NCBI RefSeq assembly: GCF_900111375.1
Contig: NZ_FOHB01000009.1
Location: 62,001-126,000, forward strand
Source of the DNA: Pedococcus cremeus
GTDB taxonomy: Bacteria; Actinomycetota; Actinomycetes; Actinomycetales; Dermatophilaceae
DNA length: 64,000 nt
Reading direction: 5' to 3'
Shown here in pieces: positions 56,562 through 64,000 of this stretch. Numbering within the stretch: position 1 is the stretch's first letter; every line of letters begins with the position of its first letter. The position numbers and the translations under genes were made by a program. The notes beneath the pieces are model-generated. The model searched no databases, had not been told where the DNA came from, and saw only the letters and a program-made list of their open reading frames with translations.

Positions 56562-58274
56562 TCAGGCCTGCGCGCTCTCGTGGGTGAACCGGGGCACGGC
56601 CGGCCGCTGCGCGAGCACGGGCTCCAGCCGCTGGTAGGCCTCCCCCTGCGCCGGGCGCGGGTCGGGCTCGCCGCGGTTGGGCCACAGCGACATGGCCCGC
56701 TCCGCCTGCGCGGTGATGGTCAGTGACGGGTTGACGCCGAGGTTGGCCGAGACCGCCGAGCCGTCGACCACGTGCAGGCCGGGGTAGCCCCACACGCGGT
56801 GGTAGGGGTCGACGACGCCGTGCTCCGGGTCGGCCCCGATCACCGCGCCACCGAGGAAGTGGGCGGTCATGGGCACGTCGACGACCTCGCCGAGCGAGCT
56901 GCCGGGGAAGGCGCGGAGCCCGGTCGCCTGCGAGAGCCGCTTGGCCAGCGCGACGACCGAGCGGTGCCCGGCCGGGATCCAGGTGGGGTTGGGCTCCCCG
57001 TGCCCCTGCCGCGAGGTCAGGGTGCGCCCGCCGAGCAGGCCCCGCCGGCCCGAGACGGTCAGGGAGTTGTCGCGGGTCTGCATGACGAGCCCGATGACGG
57101 TGCGCTCGCTCCAGCGGTACAGCGACAGCGAGCGGAGGAAGACGACCGGGTGCCGCACGGCCTCGACGAGGAACTTCACCGGCCGCGGCACGGTGCCCCC
57201 GCCGTCGACGAGGATGGTCGCGAGCGCGCCCATCGCGTTGGAACCCTTGCCGTAGCGCACGTTCTCGACGTGCGTGTCCGGGGCGGGGTGGAACGACGAG
57301 GTGATGGCGACGCCCTTGGTCAGGTCGACGTCGCGCGGCGCCTTCTCGAGCATGGCCCCGCCCAGCGCCTCGGAGTTGGTGCGGGTCAGGTGCCCCAGCC
57401 GGCCCGACAGGCCCGGCAGCGACCCGGTGTCCTTGAGGGTGTGCAGCAGCCGCTGGGTGCCCCAGGCGCCGGCCGCGAACACGACCTGCCCCGCGGTGAC
57501 GCCGCGGCGGTCCTTGCGCAGCCAGGCGCCGGTCGCCTCCGTGGTGACCCGGTATGCCGTGCCGCCCGGCTCCGGGCGCACGTCGACCACCGTGCGCAGC
57601 GGCTCCACCGTCGCGCCCAGGCGCTCGGCGAGCGCCAGGTAGTTCTTCACCAGGGTGTTCTTGGCGCCGACCCGGCAGCCCACCATGCAGTTGCCGCACT
57701 CCGTGCACCCGGTGCGCTCCGGGCCCGCTCCGCCGAAGTACGGGTCGGGGACCCGGACACCCGGCATACCGAAGAAGACGCCGACCGGCGTCTTGCGGAA
57801 GGTGTCGCCCACGCCGAGGTCCTCGGCGGTCTCGCGCATGATCCGCTCGACGGGTCCGTCACACGGGTTGGTGACGACACCGAGCATGCTCGAGGCCACC
57901 CGGTAGTGCGGCGACAGCTCGGACTGCCAGTCGGTGATGTCGCGCCACTGCGGGTCCTGGAAGAACGGCGTCGGCGGCACGTAGAGGGTGTTGGCGTAGT
58001 TGAGCGAGCCGCCGCCGACTCCCGCGCCGGCCAGCACCACGACGTCGGGGAGCCGGTGGATGCGCTGGACGCCGAAGCACTTCAGCCTCGGTGCCCAGAA
58101 GTAGCGGCGCACGTCCCACGAGGTCTTGGCGAAGTCGTCGTCGGCGAACCGCCGGCCCGACTCGATGACGTGGACCCGGTAGCCCTTCTCGGCCAGCCGC
58201 AGGGCGCTGACCGAGCCGCCGAAGCCGGAGCCGACAACGACGACGTCGTAGTGAGGGGTGCGCGAGGTGGTCAC
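56562..58274 (-). CDS. GMC-family flavoprotein oxidoreductase, ChoD-like
   Basis: The 570-residue protein has the FAD-binding VVVVGSGFGGSVSALRLAEKG, LAGAGVGGGSLNYANTLYVPP and a Cys cluster (TGCTECGNCMVGC), with VDGSAVSANLGVNPSLTITAQAE at the end. It resembles actinobacterial ChoD/GMC proteins annotated as cholesterol oxidases, but its substrate is unproven. The GTG at 58274 overlaps the dehydrogenase stop (GTGA), so both enzymes are co-translated. Redox of an alcohol to an acid through an aldehyde is a plausible joint pathway. Confidence 0.88.
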   Translation of the reverse strand: MTTSRTPHYDVVVVGSGFGGSVSALRLAEKGYRVHVIESGRRFADDDFAKTSWDVRRYFWAPRLKCFGVQRIHRLPDVVVLAGAGVGGGSLNYANTLYVPPTPFFQDPQWRDITDWQSELSPHYRVASSMLGVVTNPCDGPVERIMRETAEDLGVGDTFRKTPVGVFFGMPGVRVPDPYFGGAGPERTGCTECGNCMVGCRVGAKNTLVKNYLALAERLGATVEPLRTVVDVRPEPGGTAYRVTTEATGAWLRKDRRGVTAGQVVFAAGAWGTQRLLHTLKDTGSLPGLSGRLGHLTRTNSEALGGAMLEKAPRDVDLTKGVAITSSFHPAPDTHVENVRYGKGSNAMGALATILVDGGGTVPRPVKFLVEAVRHPVVFLRSLSLYRWSERTVIGLVMQTRDNSLTVSGRRGLLGGRTLTSRQGHGEPNPTWIPAGHRSVVALAKRLSQATGLRAFPGSSLGEVVDVPMTAHFLGGAVIGADPEHGVVDPYHRVWGYPGLHVVDGSAVSANLGVNPSLTITAQAERAMSLWPNRGEPDPRPAQGEAYQRLEPVLAQRPAVPRFTHESAQA

Positions 58275-59863
58275 GGCCGCCCCACCGCCTTCAGCGCACG
58301 CAGGGCCACGGTCATGCCCCTGACCCAGGTCTGCTCCGACATGCCGGCGAAGGGCGCCAGCGGCACCAGCCGCTGGGCCGCCACGGTCTGCGACTCGGTG
58401 TACTTCATGATCCCCTCGGAGCCGTGCCGCCGGGAGACCCCGGAGGCCTTCATGCCGCCCATGGGGGCCGCCACGCTCCCCCAGGCCGCGCCGTAGGGCT
58501 CGTTGATGTTGACGGTGCCGGCGTTGATGCGCGCCGCGATCCGCCGGCCGCGGCGCACGTCGCGGGTGAAGACCGAGGCGTTGAGGCCGTAGTCGCTGTC
58601 GTTGGCCATCCGGACCGCCTCGTCGTCCGACGAGACCGGGTAGATCGTCACGACCGGCCCGAAGGTCTCCTCGTCGCGGCACGCCATGGCGGCCGTGACC
58701 CCGGTGAGGATGGTCGGCTCGTAGACGAACGGCCCGACGTCGGGCCGGGCCCGCCCGCCGGCGAGCACCGTTGCCCCCTTGTCGCGGGCGTCCTCGACGT
58801 GGGCCTTGACCCGCTCGAGCTGGGCGGCCGAGACCAGCGAGCCCATGTCGGCGCCGAAGTCGAGGTCGACCCCGAGGCGCATGGCCTTGGTGGCCGCGAC
58901 GAACCGCTCGGTGAACTCCTCCACCACCGACTCGTGCACGAGGATGCGCTCCTTGGAGATGCACAGCTGGCCCGCCGAGGAGAAGCAGCCCCGCACCGCG
59001 CCCCTGACGGCCCGGCCGAGGTCGGCGTCGTCGGCGACGTACATGCTGTTCTTGCCCCCCAGCTCGAGGCTGATGCCCACCAGGCGCGACCCCGCGGAGG
59101 CGGCCACGGTGCGGCCCACGGCGGTGGAGCCGGTGAAGCAGACGTAGTCGGTGCGGTCGACCACCGCCTGGCCCACGGTCGGTCCGTCGCCGAGCACGAC
59201 CTGCAGCAGGGCCTCGGGCAGCCCGGCCTCCACCAGCAGGGCGACCCCCTGGAGCGCGGTCAGCGACGCCTGGAGGTCCGGGCGCAGCACGACGGCATTG
59301 CCCGCGGCGAGCGCCGGGAGGGCGTCGGAGACGGCCAGGGTGAGCGGGTAGTTCCACGGCGAGACGATGCCGACCACGCCCTTGGGGTGGTGCAGCTCCG
59401 TGGTCTGGGTCAGCAGCGGGAAGAGGCCGGCCCGGCGACGCGGCCGCAGGTGGCCGGCGGCCGTGCGGGCGTAGTAGCGGGCCACCAGGGCGACGTCGGC
59501 GACCTCCTCGAAGGCCTGCAGGCGGGTCTTGCCCGACTCGAGCTGCACGAGGTCGAGCAGCTGCTCCTGCCGGTCGAGCACGAGGTCGTGGTAGCGCAGC
59601 AGGATGCGCTGGCGGTGGCTCATCGGCGTGCGGGCCCAGGCCCGCTGGGCGGAGCGCGCCGCCTCCACGGCGGTCTGCACGTCGTCCGGCGTCGACAGCG
59701 GCAGCGAGGCGAGCGGCGCCCCGGTCAGCGGCGAGCGGGTCAGCCGGTGCTCCGCCCGTGGGGAGCAGACCACGCGGCCGGTGAGCCGGCGCGCGAGGGC
59801 CGGGTCCACGGCATACGTCGCGGTGGGGTCGGTTTCCGGGTCAGCCAGCATGTCCGGGGCCAT
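58271..59863 (-). CDS. gabD2: NAD(P)-dependent succinic semialdehyde dehydrogenase (GabD2 type)
   Basis: The 530-residue aldehyde dehydrogenase has VVGIVSPWNYPL, FTGSTAVGRTVA, catalytic Glu in LELGGKN and catalytic Cys in SSAGQLCISKERI, and matches the actinobacterial GabD2 length. It oxidises succinic semialdehyde or other aldehydes to acids. ATG 59863 has TACGCT ending 7 bases upstream and a TetR-like palindrome just beyond. It precedes the GMC gene in an operon. Confidence 0.9.
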   Translation of the reverse strand: MAPDMLADPETDPTATYAVDPALARRLTGRVVCSPRAEHRLTRSPLTGAPLASLPLSTPDDVQTAVEAARSAQRAWARTPMSHRQRILLRYHDLVLDRQEQLLDLVQLESGKTRLQAFEEVADVALVARYYARTAAGHLRPRRRAGLFPLLTQTTELHHPKGVVGIVSPWNYPLTLAVSDALPALAAGNAVVLRPDLQASLTALQGVALLVEAGLPEALLQVVLGDGPTVGQAVVDRTDYVCFTGSTAVGRTVAASAGSRLVGISLELGGKNSMYVADDADLGRAVRGAVRGCFSSAGQLCISKERILVHESVVEEFTERFVAATKAMRLGVDLDFGADMGSLVSAAQLERVKAHVEDARDKGATVLAGGRARPDVGPFVYEPTILTGVTAAMACRDEETFGPVVTIYPVSSDDEAVRMANDSDYGLNASVFTRDVRRGRRIAARINAGTVNINEPYGAAWGSVAAPMGGMKASGVSRRHGSEGIMKYTESQTVAAQRLVPLAPFAGMSEQTWVRGMTVALRALKAVGRP

Positions 59864-59869
59864 GACGGA

Positions 59870-59875
59870 AGCGTA
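59870..59875 (-). promoter_or_regulatory. Candidate -10 element of the gabD2-GMC operon
   Basis: TACGCT on the minus strand ends 7 bases before ATG 59863. Confidence 0.45.
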
Positions 59876-59893
59876 GGTCCGCCCCCACCTTCT

Positions 59894-59911
59894 TTACCAG
59901 CAGTAAGTTAC
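59894..59911. promoter_or_regulatory. Candidate regulator binding site upstream of gabD2
   Basis: TTACCAGCAGTAA (59894-59906) is a near palindrome and overlaps GTAAGTTAC (59903-59911), a perfect one. TTAC/GTAA sites of this sort are often bound by TetR-family repressors of fatty-acid or lipid genes. It lies about 20-40 bases upstream of the -10 element. Confidence 0.45.
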
Positions 59912-59936
59912 CGGTGAGACACCTGACACAGGAGCA

Positions 59937-60740
59937 CTACTGCTCCAGGGACGCCACGTGGTCGGGCACCTCGTGCTGAAGCGAACGGTCGGGGCGCACG
60001 TACCCGCGCGAGGGTGGCCGCTGGGGCAGGTCGAGCATCGGTGCCTCGACGTCCGCGTAGGGCACCTGCGATAGCAGGTGGGCGATCATGTTGATCCGCG
60101 AGCGCCGCTTGTCGTCGCTCTCGACGACGTTCCAGCGCGCCTCCGGGATGTCGGTGTGCACGAACATGTCGTCCTTGGCGCGCGAGTAGTCCTCCCAGCG
60201 CGTGATCGACTCCAGGTCGGTGGTCGAGAGCTTCCACCGGCGCATCGGGTCGGTCAGCCGCGACTCGAAGCGCCGCTGCTGCTCGACGTCGCTGACCGAG
60301 AACCAGTACTTGTGCAGCCGGATGCCATCCTCGACCAGCATCCGCTCGAAGATCGGGCACTGGCGCAGGAACCGCTGGTGCTCCTCGGGGGTGCAGTAGC
60401 CCAGCACCCGCTCGACGCCGGCGCGGTTGTACCAGCTTCGGTCGAACAGCACGATCTCGCCGGCTGCCGGCAGGTGCTCGACATAGCGCTGGAAGTACCA
60501 CTGGGTGCGCTCGCGCTCGGTGGGCACGGGGAGCGCCACGATGCGGGCCACGCGGGGGTTGAGGTACTGCGTCACGCGCTTGATGGTCGAGCCCTTGCCC
60601 GCCGCGTCCCGGCCCTCGAAGACGACCACGAGCCGCTCGCCCTCGCCGCGGACCCACTCCTGCATCTTCACCAGCTCGGCCTGCAACCGGAACAGCTCGG
60701 CCTCGTAGACCGACTTCCGCAGCCGCTCCCCTTTGGCCAT
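59937..60740 (-). CDS. ppk2: Polyphosphate kinase 2
   Basis: The 267-residue single-domain PPK2 has the Walker A-type FEGRDAAGKGSTIKR, Walker B-type LFDRSWYNRAGVERV and the lid region TDPMRRWKLS. It phosphorylates nucleotides with polyphosphate or the reverse. ATG 60740 has CACGAT ending 7 bases upstream. Nucleoside mono- or diphosphate specificity cannot be settled from sequence. Confidence 0.93.
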   Translation of the reverse strand: MAKGERLRKSVYEAELFRLQAELVKMQEWVRGEGERLVVVFEGRDAAGKGSTIKRVTQYLNPRVARIVALPVPTERERTQWYFQRYVEHLPAAGEIVLFDRSWYNRAGVERVLGYCTPEEHQRFLRQCPIFERMLVEDGIRLHKYWFSVSDVEQQRRFESRLTDPMRRWKLSTTDLESITRWEDYSRAKDDMFVHTDIPEARWNVVESDDKRRSRINMIAHLLSQVPYADVEAPMLDLPQRPPSRGYVRPDRSLQHEVPDHVASLEQ

Positions 60741-60746
60741 GGCGTC

Positions 60747-60752
60747 ATCGTG
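60747..60752 (-). promoter_or_regulatory. Candidate -10 element of ppk2
   Basis: CACGAT on the minus strand ends 7 bases before ATG 60740. Confidence 0.35.
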
Positions 60753-60800
60753 CCACGGCGCACCCGCGTATGCCGTGGGGTCGGCCCAGCTGCGCCGGCC

Positions 60801-60848
60801 GCCTCAGCTGCGGTGGTGGCCTCAGCTGCGGAGGTCGCCTCAGCTGCG
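60801..60848. repeat. 18-bp tandem repeat across the guaB3 stop codon
   Basis: GCCTCAGCTGCG starts at 60801, 60819 and 60837. On the minus strand each copy contains TGA in the guaB3 frame, giving three in-frame stop codons 18 nt apart. Confidence 0.85.
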
Positions 60849-61961
60849 CTGGTAGGGCGCGACGACGACCTCGACGCGCTGGAACTCCTTGAGGTCGGAG
60901 TAGCCGGTGGTCGCCATGGCGCGCTTGAGGGCGCCGACGATGTTGGTCGTGCCGTCGGCGAGACGGCCCGGGCCGAACAGGATCTCCTCCAGCGGTGCGA
61001 TGCCGCCGACACCGACGCGCTCGCCCCGCGGCAGCTGCGGGTGGTGGGCCTCCGGGCCCCAGTGGTAGCCGCGGCCGGGGGCGTCGGTGGCCCGGGCCAG
61101 GGCGGCGCCGAGCATCACGGCGTCGGCGCCGCAGGCCACGGCCTTGACGATGTCGCCGCTGCTGCCCACGCCGCCGTCGGCGATCACGTGCACGTAGCGG
61201 CCGCCGGACTCGTCGAGGTAGTCGCGGCGGGCGGCCGCCACGTCGGCGATCGCGGAGGCCATCGGGGCGTGGATGCCGAGCGTGCGCCGCGTGGTGTGCG
61301 CCGCTCCCCCGCCGAAGCCGACCAGCACGCCGGCCGCCCCGGTGCGCATCAGGTGCAGGGCCGCGGTGTAGGAGGCGGCGCCACCGACGACCACCGGGAC
61401 GTCGAGCTCGTAGATGAAGCGCTTGAGGTTCAGCGGCTCGGCCCGGCCGGACACGTGCTCGGCGGAGACCGTGGTGCCGCGGATGACGAACAGGTCGACG
61501 CCGGCGTCCACGACCGTCTTCCACAGCTGCTGGGTGCGCTGCGGGCTCAGCGCGCCGGCCACGGTGACGCCGGCCTCGCGCACCTGGCGCAGGCGCTCGG
61601 TGATGAGCTCGGGCTGGATGTCGGCGGAGTAGATCTCCTGCATCCGCGACGTCGCGAGGTCGGGGTCGAGGCCGGAGATCTCCTCGAGCAGCGCGGTCGG
61701 GTCCTCGTAGCGCGTCCACAGGCCCTCGAGGTCGAGCACAGGCAGGCCGCCGAGCTGGCCGAGCGCGATGGCGGTGGCGGGCGACATGACCGAGTCCATC
61801 GGCGCGGCGATGACGGGGATGTCGAAGTGGTAGGCGTCGATCTGCCAGGCGACCGAGACCTCCTCGGGGTCGCGGGTGCGGCGCGAGGGCACCACCGCGA
61901 TGTCGTCGAAGGAGTAGGCCCGACGGCCCCGCTTGCCACGGCCGATCTCGATCTCAGTCAC
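60840..61961 (-). CDS. guaB3: GuaB3-family IMP dehydrogenase-related protein
   Basis: The 373-residue TIM-barrel protein lacks CBS domains and is short compared with GuaB (about 500 residues), as GuaB3 proteins are. Core motifs are PVIAAPMDSVMSP, HVIADGGVGSSGDIVKAVACGADAVMLG and GVGGIAP. At the catalytic loop, where GuaB reads GSICTTR, this has GGAAHTTR, so the catalytic Cys is a His. Its activity is uncertain. GTG 61961 has TACGAT ending 7 bases upstream. It follows guaB on the same strand after 346 bp. Confidence 0.92.
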   Translation of the reverse strand: MTEIEIGRGKRGRRAYSFDDIAVVPSRRTRDPEEVSVAWQIDAYHFDIPVIAAPMDSVMSPATAIALGQLGGLPVLDLEGLWTRYEDPTALLEEISGLDPDLATSRMQEIYSADIQPELITERLRQVREAGVTVAGALSPQRTQQLWKTVVDAGVDLFVIRGTTVSAEHVSGRAEPLNLKRFIYELDVPVVVGGAASYTAALHLMRTGAAGVLVGFGGGAAHTTRRTLGIHAPMASAIADVAAARRDYLDESGGRYVHVIADGGVGSSGDIVKAVACGADAVMLGAALARATDAPGRGYHWGPEAHHPQLPRGERVGVGGIAPLEEILFGPGRLADGTTNIVGALKRAMATTGYSDLKEFQRVEVVVAPYQRS

Positions 61962-61967
61962 CGCCCG

Positions 61968-61973
61968 ATCGTA
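61968..61973 (-). promoter_or_regulatory. Candidate -10 element of guaB3
   Basis: TACGAT on the minus strand ends 7 bases before GTG 61961. Confidence 0.5.
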
Positions 61974-62072
61974 TCGGTCGACTGAGCACGCGCCGCACCG
62001 GCGGCGAGGCGGGCGGGCACGAAGCCATGCGGCATACCCAGTGCAAGCGCCCACGCGGCACACCCAAACTGA

Positions 62073-62112
62073 CGTCCCGCCGCCGGGTGAGGGGGCGGCC
62101 AGCGGCGGGACG
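62073..62112 (-). terminator. Second hairpin between guaB and guaB3
   Basis: An 11-bp stem (62073-62083 with 62102-62112, CGTCCCGCCGC and complement) encloses 18 nt. It may be a further terminator or a regulatory structure. Confidence 0.45.
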
Positions 62113-62262
62113 CCAGTGTGGTCGCCGGGCGGCACGATGACCGCTGCGGCGAGGCTGGGTGCCGGGGCCTCCCTCCCCCGGGTGACGCCCCCGGTGAGGG
62201 GCACGGCACCACGCTAGATCAGGAGGTCGCCCACGCCATCCGACAGAACGCGTAACCGTGGG

Positions 62263-62287
62263 GGTCGGCCCGTCCAGCGGGCCGACC
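62263..62287 (-). terminator. Terminator of guaB
   Basis: A perfect 10-bp stem (62263-62272 with 62278-62287) with a 5-nt loop starts 20 nt after the guaB stop. Confidence 0.75.
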
Positions 62288-62307
62288 TGCACCCTACGGA
62301 CCTGGGG

Positions 62308-64000
<1,693 letters not shown>

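Larger units (their letters stand above)
61962..62307. other. 346-bp region between guaB and guaB3
   Basis: It contains the guaB terminator (62263-62287), a second large hairpin (62073-62112) and the guaB3 -10 candidate (61968-61973). The hairpin GTATGCCG motif copy lies at 62030. No gene was found. Confidence 0.6.

Overview
The window is about 72% G+C by eye, with dense, mostly overlapping genes, GTG and ATG starts and hairpin terminators at convergent gene ends. Gene content points to an actinobacterium: F420-type LLM oxidoreductase, MurT-GatD, GuaB3 beside GuaB, DinB2-type polymerase, SURF1, DUF6350 near purN-purH, ChoD-like GMC oxidoreductase and PPK2. A member of the Intrasporangiaceae or a related Micrococcales family is my inference. 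No rRNA, tRNA, CRISPR array, prophage or intact insertion sequence was found; most of the window looks like core chromosome.

Layout. 1-3.5 kb: a cut-off cyanuric-acid-hydrolase/barbiturase-type gene, then a cNMP/CBS/nucleotidyltransferase signalling protein overlapping a DnaQ-like exonuclease. 3.6-9.7 kb: purN-purH, an F420-dependent oxidoreductase, a lipoprotein hydrolase divergent from a PadR repressor, and a DUF6350 membrane protein. 9.8-11.8 kb: an ECF sigma factor coupled to a membrane-anchored two-domain partner. 11.8-15.6 kb: sucC-sucD, a DUF3048 protein and a small lipoprotein. 15.7-24.5 kb: an exported-enzyme region with two tandem M4 metalloproteases, a secreted S15/CocE-like hydrolase, a lipase and an M23 peptidase, plus a B12-binding mutase subunit. 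24.5-33 kb: pcrA, a FUSC-type membrane protein, then MFS transporter, UDG, quinone oxidoreductase and dinB2.

32.7-37.3 kb holds a LiaFSR-like envelope-stress module (PspC histidine kinase, LuxR-type regulator, small membrane protein, divergent PspC/LiaF-like protein). 37-43.3 kb: NUDIX, GT4 glycosyltransferase, PIG-L deacetylase, a flippase-like protein, and gatD-murT for peptidoglycan amidation. 43.3-52.2 kb: a secreted Ig-repeat protein, a broken HNH endonuclease gene, and a minus-strand run surf1-DUF3817-guaA-plsC-GNAT-serine hydrolase. 52.3-56.6 kb: a heterodimeric ABC exporter with one dead ATP site, and hsp20. 56.6-64 kb: GMC oxidoreductase and succinic semialdehyde dehydrogenase, ppk2, guaB3 and guaB. 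Purine synthesis therefore recurs across the window (purN, purH, guaA, guaB, guaB3).

Two window-wide signals stand out. The 8-mer GTATGCCG/CGGCATAC occurs about 36 times on either strand, in genes and between them, far above composition. In addition, many genes have a TANNNT or CANNNT hexamer ending 7-9 bases before the start codon, with no Shine-Dalgarno sequence, which suggests widespread leaderless transcription. I used this spacing to choose several starts.
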